Shown one piece after another: positions 1-12,364 of a stretch of 64,000 nucleotides of DNA. Every line of letters begins with the position of its first letter. The stretch's first letter is position 1. The position numbers were made by a program, and so were the translations under genes. Source of the DNA: Sophora flavescens (lineage: Eukaryota; Streptophyta; Magnoliopsida; Fabales; Fabaceae); assembly GCA_030762895.1 (NCBI GenBank), contig CM061062.1, positions 134,275,104-134,339,103 of the forward strand, read 5' to 3'. The notes below the pieces were generated by a model, which worked only from the letters and a program-made list of their open reading frames with translations, was not told the origin of the DNA and made no database searches.

Positions 1-516
1 TGAGAACAATAAATCTTCGTAATACAACCGTACATGGATTGTCAAGATTAAAAGTTACTTATATTGAGTCAAAGACCCTCTCGTATTCATTGTTTAATGA
101 CAACAAACTTTTTAATAATAATTTCAATTGCTCTGAGATTTATATTAACCATGGTTTCCTGTAAACATTGTTTAAAGAAGATGGACATGAACCTATCAAG
201 AAAAATACACATAAAGCTTGAAGCTATGAAGAGAAACCATCTGATCAATCATTACAACAATCATCTTACAAATGAAGAAGAATGGAGACATACATAAGAA
301 GATGATTGAAGAATTCAAAAGATAAGATTAAACTAGTCAAATAGAAGGCATAAGCTTAATTTATGAGAAGAATAAGACTCAAGATCAAGAACAAGTAGGT
401 AATGATCAAACCTATGGACGAACAAGGAATTAATAAGACGAGTCTATGCTAGAGACAAGGATATATGTGCTGAAGAAGGATAGAATGAATAAGTCTTGAT
501 AAATTAATGGTTAGAG
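1..516. other. Unassigned A-rich sequence left of a copia LTR
   Basis: No coding region with a recognisable domain. The only ORF (64-297) has no family features. The sequence is rich in AAG and GAA words, as in degenerate copia internal sequence, but I cannot align it to anything. It ends in TAGAG, which pairs with CAGAG after position 5932 as a possible imperfect target-site duplication of the LTR that starts at 517. Confidence 0.4.
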
Positions 517-1447
517 TGTTGGTGTAAGTCCTAGAGGCCAATGTTTTTCCTTTGGACTTACATTTGTATCTTGCTATTATTTATGATATGAGGCTTTTTC
601 AGTTTATTATGTTGTCTGTTTAAACGTAGTAAAGTTCTTATAATAGAAAGTTCTGTTTAATAGAATATAAAGTATACAGCTTGATGGTGAGACGCTATTA
701 AACAATAGAACTCTATTCTTAATATTTGTAGTCAAATAATATTATTAATAAGGACAATAATAATACATCAAGACTATTATGTGTGTAGGCTGATGACCAC
801 TTCTCACGGGTCATGAATATGAGATATCAAGTTGCGCACATAGGTACACATTAGAGTAATGAAGTACTGGATTGACCCATCATTAGAACACTACATGGAA
901 CATTATATCAGTGTCATAAGTAGTTCTCATAGTGACAATGGTGTGTGCAATCCTTAGACCTAAAATCACTACAATCCCTATATGGGGGGTTGTGTGCTTT
1001 AATACCGTCAAACGTCATGTGTATCAGGATGATTATAAAGTCGGTCATTAGGCACAACACGAGTCATGCGGAGGGGTGTGAGTGACCTAGATGGGATATT
1101 TTCCACCTATATAACATGAGAAATATCTACGGGGCCCTTGATAGAGTGAGACTGTAAAATTCATGGTCGTGCTGAAATGAGTCAATATGAGATATTGACC
1201 TCATTTATTATTATTAAGTCTACTCGGGGTATCAAGGAACATAATATTGAACTATAAAAGGGTGACACGTTCTATGAGTTATGTTCAATACAGATATCTG
1301 GACAAAGGGATAATTATGCACATGAACATTGGTCACAAAAAGGTTACGTCAAATAACTGACATTCTTGTTACTTGGTTAACAATGATGTGTTGCTAGATA
1401 ATGCTCATTGTTTGTAATATTAAATGGGATTAAATATTACTGCCAAC

Positions 1448-4400
1448 TGTAACACCCTGATTTTTCTATTTCTTAATAATCTGTGCTTATGTATGTATAT
1501 GCATGTTTAGTATATTTAAATTTTAAATTTGAGAAATTTCTTTAATAAACCTAAATTACTTTCATAACTTATTTTATAGTAGGAAGCTACTATTTAAAAT
1601 TCTGGTTAAAATCACAAACAAAAGCGGTGTGTTTTCTCTGTCAGTAAAACTTTACTGACCCTGAAAATGAATTTCGATTAGTAAAATAAAATCTTTATTT
1701 TTCCTAACTCAATTATAAGCATTTCCATAATTTTAGAAATTTTCTTTCAATATAAAAATTTTTCGGGTGGAAAATTTACGAAAGAAAACACGACCAGTTT
1801 TCACCGATGGGAAATAAATGGAACCGAGACGACCAAGATTTACCAAAATAAGATTTGGTAAGATTTGAAAAGATGTGATTTGACGTGAATAGTGATCCCA
1901 TTAATTTCCTAACATCATTACATTACACATAATCATTTTTTTTTAATTTTTACAAGTAACCATTATTTATTTAAAACCAATATTTATTTTTAAAAAATAA
2001 TTTAAAAAGGATTAGGTGCAGATTTTGAGAGACTTGACGTGAAAACAACTTGATTAATTTGATATGAATAGTACTTTTATTTATTGCATGCCATCATTTT
2101 ATTCATATGTACAAGTAACTTATTATTTTAATAAAAATCATGTTTTAATTTATAAAAAAAATTAAATCCCATTCCCTCAATTGCTGATCAGCAGCACCCC
2201 TCCCCCCTTCTCTATAAAAACCCTCTTCTATCACCTTTTACCACTTTCTCCATTTCCTCTCAAGATCACTCACTCACACTCATTTGCTCACCGAAATCAC
2301 ACACTCATTTGCTCACCGAATGTATGTTTTTGAGGGTTTAGGACCCTTGCGTGTTGGTTTTATGGCTTGAGGATGATGCTAGAGTGAAGATAATAATTTG
2401 GTGTGGATAAACATGGGGAGAATTTGATTCTGGCAGCATGATATATCTTCATTCGTAAGCCCATAAGTTTTCATATAGAACGTATTTCTGGAAATTAAAT
2501 ACATATTTGGAAAGAAGACTTCTGGGTCTTTAATTTGATATATAATATGTAGATTTTTCGATATGATTTGCTAGGTTAAACCACCTCTCAAACTATAATA
2601 AAAGTCCGATCATGGAAAATAAGAACATAATTGGTTGCATGATGATTTTAAATATGATTTTAAAAGTTAAAAACTTTTATAAAGTTTTCTATGTTAATAC
2701 TAAAGTATAATTAAAGTTTTGTTGAAGATTTGAGATTTTTACATGTGTATATAAAGAGGAATAATTTCATAAAGTTGCATGTTGGTGAACTCGGATTTCT
2801 GGAAAATCTTGTACAAACAGAGGCAGTGTGGGATTTTTAATAAATTAATGCCTTCGAAAGTTGACATGGGACTAACTACAATATGTTTATGTGAGTTGGG
2901 TACCTTCAAATAAATTTTAAACGATTTTGAAGGTCATTTGAATGATCATTCACAATTTAAACACACCGATGTTCTGAAAATGATTTTATAAAAGAGTTCA
3001 CCCAAAATTTTGACTGAAAAATATGATTTTAAAAATAATGTCTTTTATCATGATCAAGTAAAGATTTTTGGCATGAAATGGACTATAAACCAGTGATTAA
3101 TTTAAAAATATAAAAATATGGGATTAAAGTATATGTATGCATAAAAGTAAGTCTCAGATCAAATGTAATCCAAAATTTTTTAAAAGATTGGACATCTCTA
3201 GCATCAATTTTTTAGCCATGGCCCAAAATCTATGCATAGAAAGATAAGGTGACTTTGTTATTTTAATTTAAGTCATTCGCTTAATTCGTAGACTTGCGAC
3301 ACGCGGTGGGGAAAAAAAGGAAGTTTGCTCTAGGCAACACGGAAACAAAGACTTTGTCTATCATTCGAATTAGGTAAGAGGAGAAAGCATGAGGGATGTT
3401 ACAATTGTGGTATCTATATGCTTGTATGTTTGAATTGTTTGGCTATGTTGATGTTGTTGCTACATGGGTGAAAAAGTTGGATTGGTTAATGATTGTGTGT
3501 TAAGTCTATGAAGTTGTGCTGGAGTTGTTGTTTAAGTGGTTGTTTTGGAATTACTTGCATTTATATGACTTTGATGAAGTGTTGAATTGAAATATATGCT
3601 TGAACATATTATGTTACCTATGTTGTAAGTTGCTGAAAGTGGTTGTTGCATAGAAGCCTAACCTTGGTTAGAGGTCAACTATTAAAGATAAAAGTCTTAA
3701 AAGACTTATGTGGAAAACCACAAAACAAAGGTTTTAAATTTTAAGTAGCATGTTGATAAGAGAAATTTATTCTGGAAATTTTTTTAAAGATGTTGTTCTA
3801 TGAGAAACTTAAATAAATTTTTTTTGAGAGTATTTTATGATGGAAAAAAATAGAGAAAAACAAGTTAAATTCCAAGTTCTTTTGGAGAAATTTTAGTTCT
3901 CAGTGTTTTAGAAAGAGTTTTGCTCAAAACGTTTTCAACATTTTCTTAATGATAGACCTTTTCCAAAGTAAATATGGATTTCTAAAGAAGAGAGAATTTT
4001 CTGTAACTTGAGGTTTTCAAAATGAATTTCAAAGGAAAAATGTGTTTTTGAAGGTTTTCTTTCAAAATAAAATATCCTAGTAATCGAGACGTCGGGATAC
4101 TAGTATTTTAAAAGCATGTTGATTTATAATCCGTGCTACATTGCTATGGACTGTTGTCCTATACACATTGAATTGAAACATGGTGAAAGTGATAAAAAGG
4201 TGAATTTTTTTTCGACGACCACAAAGTTCTAGACTAGTGCACAGGTCTAGGACTGTTGTGATTAGACACTCGGACTTAAGGTCCTATGTTGATAATTAAA
4301 GTCTTAAGACATTAAAAATGTTGAAAAGTCGTGAGCTTTGAGCCTCGACGAAAAGAAAATATCAAGCACAAAGAAAAGCTGAAAATAAAATGATTTTCTC

Positions 4401-5440
4401 ATGCTTTTATTTTGGCAGACGTGCCCACGCTGTTTTGTATGAATATCTGTAAAGATCAGGTATTTCATGCTACGTTGTTTCGTGTGAATATTTGGAAGGG
4501 CCAGGTATTTCATGCTACGGTGTTTCATTGTGCCTTGATGGACAATGAAGTCCATTAGCCGGAACTACTGTGCCTTGCGTTGGAAAGTATGCTATGGACA
4601 TTCCACGCACGTTGCACACTGTGCCAGAAGTTTGGATAGTGTAGTGGAAATTCACGTTGGGCCTTTATGGCAACTAAGCCTGATCAGCTCATTTTTAAAG
4701 AAAGTTGAAAACTTCGTAGTCTTGCATCAAAGTTGAATTTTTCATGAACATCATTGTTTGTCAAAGTTGATTGATGAGTTGGTGTGATATTATATCTAGT
4801 TTATTATTTCACATGCTGTAAATATGATGACATCTGTTGTGTATGCTGTTTGTGTTGTAAGTATGTAGTTTATCATAATTATCCATATATTGGTATCTCA
4901 CCCTTACAATATATCAGGTTTTCCTGGTTCTTTGTTGTTGTACCTTGGTACACTAGGACAGGCGGTGCCGAGAAGCTCCTGACCTCACTCAGGGATATTA
5001 ATCCAGATCTTTGAAGAGGTGGGTGATTATTCCAATGGTAAGAACTTCTGAGTTCTTTCCAACAGGTGTCTATTAGAACGACCAGCTTATGATGTTTCCT
5101 TTGGGTTGTGTGCGCTTTAGAGAAGTCGATATAGGCAATTCTAAAAAACCTTGTATAATTTTGTAACTTCAAGACGAAAGATTATTTCATGAAATGTATA
5201 TGCCGAGGTGCTATGATTTACAAATAAACTTAGTCTTTGTGTGTTAGTAAAATACAGTGTGATTTTATTTTAAGTGATGTGTTAATCATTTTGAGGTGAA
5301 TCCTAGAAAATAAAAATTTTACCCCCATATTTTCAGACCTATGAAGATAATAGAAGTTTTTTTCGAAAGCAACCAAAGAGACTTTCTTTTAATTTATTTC
5401 CGCATGTGATTAGGAAGTAATGCCCAAGGGGGGTGTTACA
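1448..5440 (+). mobile_element. Tekay-like Ty3 solo LTR nested in the copia LTR
   Basis: This 3,993-bp LTR begins TGTAACACCC and ends GGGGGGTGTTACA. It is flanked by a perfect 5-bp target-site duplication, CCAAC at 1443-1447 and 5441-5445. The terminal inverted TGTAACACC/GGTGTTACA and the conserved end AAGTAATGCCCAAGGGG match the other LTRs in the window that carry a tRNA-iMet primer site and a chromovirus-type gag, so it is a Tekay/Del-type LTR. It is non-coding; small ORFs inside, such as 4545-4736, are chance. The insertion is younger than the SIRE-like LTR it interrupts. Copy 2 lacks its first 25 bp. Confidence 0.88.
2213..2220 (+). promoter_or_regulatory. Probable TATA box of the solo LTR
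   Basis: TATAAAAA lies about 765 bp into the LTR, after a C-rich stretch and before a pyrimidine-rich CACTCACTCACACTC leader, the usual layout of the U3/R boundary in a plant LTR. The same site in copy 2 is near 48742. Inference from sequence only. Confidence 0.45.
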
Positions 5441-5932
5441 CCAACATCATGAGAACCTATAGGGTCAAACACATAAGTGATTAATATGAGCTATAAGAAA
5501 TGAGTTGGACTCATTTTTCTATGGGTTGGGCTCATGACGCATCGCCTAAGTCACACGCAGCTACTCTTGTGTACTAGCTAGGTTAGATTTAAGTGACACT
5601 ATTATAGATAGACCACTTAAGAGTGTTGAGCTACATGTGTGATACCCTGGCCGCACATAAGAGTGATAGCGGATGATAGGTTTTGTTCGTTACAACTAGC
5701 ACTGTAAGACGGCAATCGCTCCTGCTCATGTTCGTTGGACGTTCATAAGGTCTGTTCGTGTGCACTACGTAGAGGTATTGCTATTCATGTAGTGCTCGTG
5801 ATTTGGAACTCGATTCTAATCAAAGGTCTGTGCTACAAGAGGTAAAATTTTAATCATGAACCATGAACATTCGCATGGATTCTTGTTGGAAATTATTCCG
5901 CTGAGCTATGTTTGAAATACAAATTCGCAACA

Positions 5933-7094
5933 CAGAGATTGTAAAGTCAAGGATATGAAGATTAGACGAGTCAAGAAGAGAATACTCGAGTCAATATCAA
6001 CCAAATGTTGGATCAAACGATACAAGCTCGTAATCAAGACAAGACGCTTCATAAACGAAATAGAAAATGTGAGCACACAATCATGTGTAAGATCTAACAA
6101 AGATCACACATGAAGAATTGGATTGTTCTTAAGATCATAAAAGTCTGAAGATATGAAGCATCACAAACTCAAAGCAAAAGTCCTACAAAAGTATCAAGTT
6201 ACTAGGACTATATCAGAATGCTTCAAACCGGCATGTCAAGCGAGAATAAGAAGACCATTGACACAACCACATTTAATAAAACCTTAAAATGAAAAGTTTC
6301 ATTCGTCTACAACCTTTAAAGTCTTATCAAACAGTCGGACACATAGATGTCGGCGGTTTGAAATACTCATATGAGACCAGTTGGTAGCTCCTCTGTGTCG
6401 TGGTGATCTTTCAATACACCGAGCTTCTCAAGTAGATGTTATTGTATTCACAATTAGTGTAGGTGTGTTCTCGAAAAGCCAAGTGTTCACGTTACAAATG
6501 TTGTAGCATTATTGACCAAGGCTGGTATAATTAGGAACATATCCTTTTGACACTCTTTCCGACCAATTCTATAGCACCATGGTGTAGGAAATCAAATTCC
6601 TCCATGTTAGACGGGTATTGGTATAGGATGACTTAACTTCATTCTCGTGTATCTGTGAACTAACACTGTTTTGACATGCTATGATAAGCTTGTTGTTTAT
6701 ATTGCCATTGCGTAACTTTGAGTATATGTGTGTGTGTGTGTGTGTGTGTTGTTTGTTACTTGTACATTGACTGAATTGTTTGTCTGAGAATGAATGATAA
6801 TATAAGATATATTGGTATGTGTATATACATGTATATTTTTATGTTGTGCTGTGCTATTTTTACACCTGGCATATGTTGTGTTTATGAATGAGAATCTCAC
6901 CTCGTTACTTTATTACCCTGCTTCCTGCTATGTGTCTTATGTTATTCTTTTGAGAAGATTTGCGATGTAGGGACTTCATTTGATGCTTCTAGCTTATCTT
7001 TTCATCCTTTCGACTGATTCCCTAGAGGTTTTGAGGTTCGAGCACGAGGGTGAAATGGTGGAGTCTCTAGGGGGCTCCATTTCCGATGTCCAAA
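5933..7094. other. Unassigned sequence between two retroelements
   Basis: No convincing gene. The first ~300 bases are purine-rich (many GAAG and CAAG words). From about 6880 the text (gagaatctcacctcgttactttatt and following) faintly resembles the TCTCAC...TATATCAGG part of the Tekay-like LTRs, so part may be a decayed LTR. It contains a GT microsatellite at 6727-6749. The region recurs in copy 2 at 52469-53637. Confidence 0.4.
6727..6749 (+). repeat. (TG)n microsatellite
   Basis: About 11-12 TG units, followed by TTGTTTG. In copy 2 the same tract (53262-53292) is about 8 bp longer, so the two copies differ in repeat number. Confidence 0.9.
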
Positions 7095-8487
7095 TGGTCC
7101 AAGATGGTGGTGCTCGTCCTCGAAATTTCGTGACACGAAGCTAGACAGGGTTTCTCAATCCCCAATCTCTTACTTTCACAAGAAAGTATATAGAAGAATT
7201 TTATCACTTTGAAACGAATACAGAATGACATGTGCATAAAAAGATTCTCTAATAGGTTCATATATGTAAAAATGTATGATCAGTACACATTTACTAACAT
7301 GAATCTAAGAAAGCTCATTTTCTCACAAGAACATTACGAAACAACAATTTTAAAAGGATATTAGTCCAACAAGAATTCAGACTGGATCACTTCCACCAAA
7401 TGTAAAAGTGACTAGACTAAGTCTCATCGAGAAACTTCTTTTATCAAGAAAATGTCCATTTTGAATAACAACAGGATAGTTCAGACATATAGAATTTCAA
7501 AATAACTGGTTGAATAATTGAAGTCTAAAACATCACATCACGTGGCAAAGAAGAAATAGACTACCTCAAATATTTCATATATTCTATCGAAATCAAAGAA
7601 TGCATTGAGTCCGATTTTAAGTATAGTTAAAATATTACCGTCGTAGTCTAAAGTCCCAGCTCCCTTCACATTAGAAACTTTGCCCGTAGTCATCGGTTTG
7701 TTAATTCTGGTGTTATTGACAAAGGTCCACGCCTAGGAGCATTGCACTCCCTTGAGATATGTCCCACCTGACCACAGTTGTAACACTTAGTTCCTTTCAA
7801 AGGGCAAGTATTAGCCATATGTTTCGGATCACCACAATTGTAACATTTTCTTACTTGGCCTTAGTTTTGATTCTTCTGGCCTCCACTTCCCGATGCAACA
7901 AAATTAGGATGATATTGTTGATTCCGATTATTTCTCGGTGGTCGGACATAAGGTTCATTATGTGCTTGTCTTTCCCTGTGGTTCGGAATTGACCCTTTGA
8001 CCTATCCGGTCCTCCTCTACAGTTCCTTTGTTGTCCTTTTCCTTCCTCGTTAGCTCTATTTTCTACACTTCTCGACTAAGGCTTGGAAATTCCGATTTTA
8101 TAATGGTAGTGTTGATTCCTTAATTTCAAAATGAAATCCTTTTTCAAAATGCTCGCACTTCCAATCTTCGTTTGGGTTGGTCTGGAAAAAGCGAAAATAA
8201 TTGCAGAAATTCTTGCTCCTTCTCAGCTCGTGCACTTTGAGGAAAACACTTGTTTAAGAAGATGGTTTGGAATACTTCCCAAGTAATCTCCTGATTCTCT
8301 ACTTCCAGCAGTTGTTCGGTGCCCTTCCACCAATACTCAGCATCGCCTACCAACAGAAAAGTGGCATAAGATACCTTCACTCCCTAAGGACTGTGAATCA
8401 ACTTAAAAATTTTCTCTAACTCCTGAATCCATAAGTCAGCTTTCATAGGAACCACTTCTCCATGAAACTATGATGGATCTTGACGTT
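7095..8487 (-). pseudogene. Antisense Tekay-like gag/protease remnant and 3' region
   Basis: Reading the minus strand from 8487 down, gag segments with a tyrosine-tryptophan-tryptophan motif (EYWWKGTEQLLE, 8144-8380) are followed near 7740-7860 by two CCHC zinc knuckles (CYNCGQVGHISREC is legible). A protease-like remnant (HSFIS) follows near 7600. The stretch 7095-7450 is homologous, in inverse orientation, to the non-coding 3' region of the gag-only element at 10985-11300, including a CGAAATTTCGAGGACGA motif typical just before the polypurine tract. No reverse transcriptase lies between gag and that 3' region, so this copy is also pol-less. Stops and frameshifts break it. Copy 2 is at 53638-55029. 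Confidence 0.75.
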
Positions 8488-9303
8488 GTGCCTAAATGGC
8501 CAATGAGACGATGTATTATCGTTGTGCTTAGCTAGCCAATGAGACGGTGTATTATCGTTGTGCTTAGCTAGCCAATGAGACGGTGTATCGAGCTTGATCA
8601 ACCCATTTGAAGGATGTTGGGATCTTTGGAGATTAAGAATAGAGCCTGATGATAGAAGTGTCATGCATTATCTTTATAAAATTGATTGATTCGGGTATGA
8701 GACCCACTGAAATAGTACTTGTTGTTTACCTATGAGAAATGTTTAGAATTTTAATATGCCAAGGTGTTGTATGTATCATGCGTATGGTTGTTGTATGATA
8801 TATCCATTTGTCGGTTTCTCACTCTTACAGTTATATCAGGTATCTTCGGGTTTTGTTGTAGTACCTTGGTACTCTAGTACCGATGTTGCAGAGGAGTCTT
8901 TCTGAGTCACTTGAAGACCTAGTGTTAGAGGTTGGGAAAGTATTCTAATTGGGGATCTCTCCAATGAATATTTGATAGAATGACCAGCTTAGGAGTATAA
9001 GTTGGGTAGTATATCTAATGGGGTTGGTGGATGTAGTGTTATATACATCCATCTGTAGTTCAAAATTTCTCTTTCGAAAATGAAAACTTATAGAAATGTT
9101 GTATGTCACGGTAACTTTGTTACGAATGTGACTTTACGTTTTAAATGTATGTATGATGGATTTCAGAGTTATCCTTAAAGGAAAAAAATTTATACCCCAG
9201 TTTTCAGACTTAAAAGAAAACAATTTTCCGAAAGCAACCAGCAAATTATCTTTTGACTTACTTCCGCATGTGTTACGTAGTAATGCCCAAGGGGGGTGTT
9301 ACA
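8484..9303 (+). repeat. Truncated 5' LTR of the gag-only element
   Basis: About 820 bp nearly identical to the end of the 3' LTR (14753-15572). It starts abruptly at CGTTGTGCCTAAATGGCC and ends GGGGGGTGTTACA just before the primer-binding site. It contains the tail of an array of short repeats (GTGCTTAGCTAGCCAATGAG, two to three units near 8525-8585) that is longer in the 3' LTR (14660-14855). Confidence 0.85.
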
Positions 9304-9305
9304 GG

Positions 9306-9317
9306 TGGTATCAGAGC
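9306..9317 (+). promoter_or_regulatory. Primer-binding site, tRNA-iMet type
   Basis: TGGTATCAGAGC starts 2 bp after the LTR terminus at 9303. It is the classic complement of the 3' end of plant initiator tRNA-Met, used for minus-strand priming by Tekay and many copia elements. The same site in copy 2 is 55849-55860. Confidence 0.92.
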
Positions 9318-9484
9318 TGGTCGAGTCTTTTAGGATCTTTGGGAAATAGGTCTGTTGTGTTGACATTGTGTTTTCTCTGAATTAAGTTTTATTTGTATTA
9401 CATCTTAGAAGTAATGTGTGTTGATACGCTTTTACACGTTCATTTTCTGGTTGTGGCCTGACTGATTTGTTCGGCAGGTCAGTT

Positions 9485-10664
9485 ATGGAACCAGCACCAG
9501 AAGGTGGACGTGGACGCGGTCGTGGACGTGGTCGCAGAGGTGATCCTATTGGTGATCATGTCAACATGAATGCGAATTATGACGGCGGGATGGACTTCGC
9601 TGCCCAATTAAACTTTGGCTGACGTTGTTGCTGCCATAGCTCTTCAGACGGCTAATGCTGCTGCCCAGAACCAACAGGAGCAACAAATGGCAGAACAAGC
9701 TGCTCTGCAGCGGAAGGCATCTGGATGCTTTCCGATGTCAGAATCCATCACAGTTTGATGGAGACGTGGATCCAATAAAGGCTGATCTTTGGATTCAAGA
9801 GCTAGAGAAGATCTTTGAGCTGGTGCACACCCCAGAGGGAGCAAAGGTGCCTTATGCAACATTCCAACTGATTGGAGATACTGAATACTGGTGGGAGGGC
9901 ACCAGACAACTGCTGGTAGCTGAGCATCAGGAAATCACTTGGGGAGTATTTCGCAACAAATTTCTGGACAAATATTTTCCCCAGAGTGCTCGGACAGAGA
10001 AAGAACAGGAATTCCTGAGGCTGAGTCAGCGGGACATGACAATGGGGGAATATGCGGCAATGTTTGAGTCCCTTGCCAAATATTTTCGTTTTTCCAGAAC
10101 AACCCTGATGAGGAGTGGAAGTGCGAAAAGTTTGAAGCCGGTCTTCGCTTTGAGATCAAGGAATCTGTGATGCCATTGGAAATCCGGAATTTGCAAGCCT
10201 TAGTAAAGAAGTGTAGAAAAGTGGAACTAATGAGGAAGGAAAGAGGCAACAGAGAAACTGTTACATGACCCACTCGTTCCAAAGACCAATATCAAAATCA
10301 GAATCAGAAAGGGAAGCAACATCGGAGGGAACCTTATTTCCGGCCACAAGGGAATGACCAGAATCAACAAAAGCATCGTTCTAATAATTATGAATCGGGA
10401 AGAGGAAGTCAACAGAACCAAAACCGAGACCAAGTTAGGAGATGCTACAAGTGTGGAGACCCAGACCACATGGCTAATGTTTGCCCACGCAAAGGAGTGA
10501 AGTGTTTCAAGTGTGGACAATTAGGACACTTCTCAAGGGATTGTAATGCACCGAGGTTTGAAAAGGCTGTCAACACCTCAGGGACTGGTAGACCCACGGC
10601 GAAGGGAATAGTCTATACCATGACTGGCGCTGGAGTTTCACAACCTGACGATCTTTTACAATAG
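9485..10664 (+). pseudogene. gag: Tekay-like gag polyprotein, frameshifted
   Basis: The protein begins at ATG 9485 with an Arg-Gly-rich tail (GRGRGRGRGR), an N-terminal feature shared with the antisense gag at 15.9 kb. The first frame stops at 9620. The capsid-like part resumes in another frame (FDGDVDPIKADLWIQELEKIF, then EYWWEGTRQLL, then KFLDKYFPQSA). After another frameshift near 10090 it ends in a basic, Gln/Asn-rich linker and two CCHC knuckles (CYKCGDPDHMANVC and CFKCGQLGHFSRDC, 10443-10545). The ORF closes at 10664, just where protease would begin. Gag packages the RNA and forms the particle. Some frameshifts may be sequencing errors, since copy 2 differs at CAG/CTG positions here. 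Confidence 0.85.
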
Positions 10665-11320
10665 AAGTAGTGTTGAAAATTTCACAATTTGAAGGTCTTA
10701 TGGCAGTGGTCTATAATTCTAAGTTGTAATAGGATTCTAAGTATAATCGCATTTTGACGCCCTTAAGTATTTGACTCTCTAGGGTCTCCTATGTTACTAG
10801 TCTTTCTAGTGAATGTATGTTTCTTATGACTTTTGGGAATGAAAGTCTCTTTAAGAAATTTATTCCAGTTCCCTTCTCTTTTGATTGTTTTGGTCAGTTT
10901 AGACTTTGGATCCAATCTTTCTTTCCCTAGAGTTGTGAATTTCCTTGTTGTTGCACGGGACGGGTATGTTTATAAAAGAAGTTTCTCGATGAAACTTAAT
11001 CTAATCACTTTTACTTTTGGTGGAAGTGATTCAGTTTGAATTCTTATCGAACTGCTACTCTTTTAAATTGTTGATCAGGGAATTCTAGTGAAAGGAGAAA
11101 CTTTTTGGATTCATGATTGTAAACGTGTACCGATCATACATTTTTACCTCCTTGAACCTACTAAAGGATCTTCATACATTAGATGTTTCTGTATTATTTT
11201 GGATCGATGAAATTCTTTTAGATACTTTCTTCTGATAATATGATCTGGATGGTGAGAGATCCCTGTTAAGTTTCTAGTTACGTAATTTCGAAGACGAAAT
11301 TCTTTTTAGAGGGGTAGAGT
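10665..11320 (+). other. Non-coding 3' internal region with polypurine tract
   Basis: No ORF with a domain. The segment 10985-11300 is homologous to the antisense 3' region at 7095-7450, which suggests it is a conserved part of this element type. It ends with ATTTCGAAGACGAAATTC and AGAGGGGTAGAG, the usual motif and polypurine tract before a Tekay 3' LTR. Confidence 0.6.
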
Positions 11321-12364
11321 TATAACACCCTGTTTTTCGTACGCTTCTTTATCAATAAATACATGCTTTAATGTATTTATTTTTGATAAAATCCAGGGGA
11401 TGATTTTATTTAAAATAAAATCATTTTCTTGTGTTGTTTTACCGCATGAAGTCACAGTAAAATTTTCGGTCAAAAATTCAGACGAAAACCGGTATGGGTT
11501 CTCACTGCCAGTACAAGTTTACTGAGCTAGAGACAATTTTAATTCATGAACGAGACGGTTAGTGTTTTTATGATGTTTTGTGTGGGTTTGGAGTTTTTCG
11601 AAAAATCTTGTTCAGGGCCAAATCTTAGGGATTTCCCGGGCGAAATCGTCGGGAAATACGATCGGGGAAGTCATCTGATATGCAATGGAGCAGAGCATCA
11701 AGAGGATGAAATGACATGGAGTGACTTGATGTGAAGGCTATGCCACACCTAAGAAAAAGTGAATCTTGACTTTATTTCAAAATCTCACTTTTTCATCTTT
11801 CTCTCTCCAATAACATCACATCACCTTAACTACTTATCCTCTCTACAAGCAACCCACCTTCTTTCTTCTTCTTTCTTCTATTCTTTCTTCTTCTTTCCCC
11901 TCAAAACCATGACCCCCTCCCTCATTCTCTATAATTACCCTTCATTTCCACCATTCATCACTTTCCTCCATTTTCTCACATTTTCACTTTACTACCTTTC
12001 TTCTTCTTCTTCTTTGTTACAAAGTTTACATTTTTATCAAGCTTTTTACTTTAAGTTCTTCATCAAAGTTCTTCATATTGTTGAGGGTAATGATCCTATG
12101 TTGTTTATTTTTCAAGTTCTTGTCTTTATGTTCATAGTTTTGCTTTAAGTTTCCTTTAAGCTTTCAAACTTCTAAAACCTCTCAAAAATGGTAGAAAACT
12201 CCTTTTGAGTTGAAACCACTTTCTATATTCTTGTATTTACTCATACTATCACATACTAAAAGGTTGTGTAAAAAAACGTTTCCTAAACTCTTCTTTCTAA
12301 GGAGGCCGAAACCATGTATATGGTTTAGATGGATCTTGTTTCAACTTTTACAAGTATGAGTTTG

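Larger units (their letters stand above)
517..5932 (+). mobile_element. SIRE-like Ty1/copia solo LTR, split by a nested LTR
   Basis: The LTR starts TGTTGGTGTAAGTCC and ends with CGCTGAGC...AAATTCGCAACA, terminal sequences I associate with plant SIRE/Maximus LTRs. The two LTR parts are 517-1447 and 5446-5932, about 1.4 kb once the nested insertion is removed. The flanks are TAGAG on the left and CAGAG on the right, four of five bases matching, as expected of an old solo LTR. No primer-binding site follows 5932 and no gag or pol is adjacent, so the element has probably been reduced by LTR-LTR recombination. The SIRE assignment rests on recognition of the termini, not on a search. Confidence 0.7.

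Noticed and set aside
4879..5172. 97-codon minus-strand ORF repeated at 51417-51710
   Set aside because: It lies wholly inside a solo LTR and has no domain. Conservation follows from the recent 16-kb duplication.
11759..12148. 129-codon hydrophobic ORF near the start of the 3' LTR (also 58295-58690)
   Set aside because: It comes from the CT-rich LTR leader with a variable TTC microsatellite. Its presence in both copies reflects the duplication, not selection.
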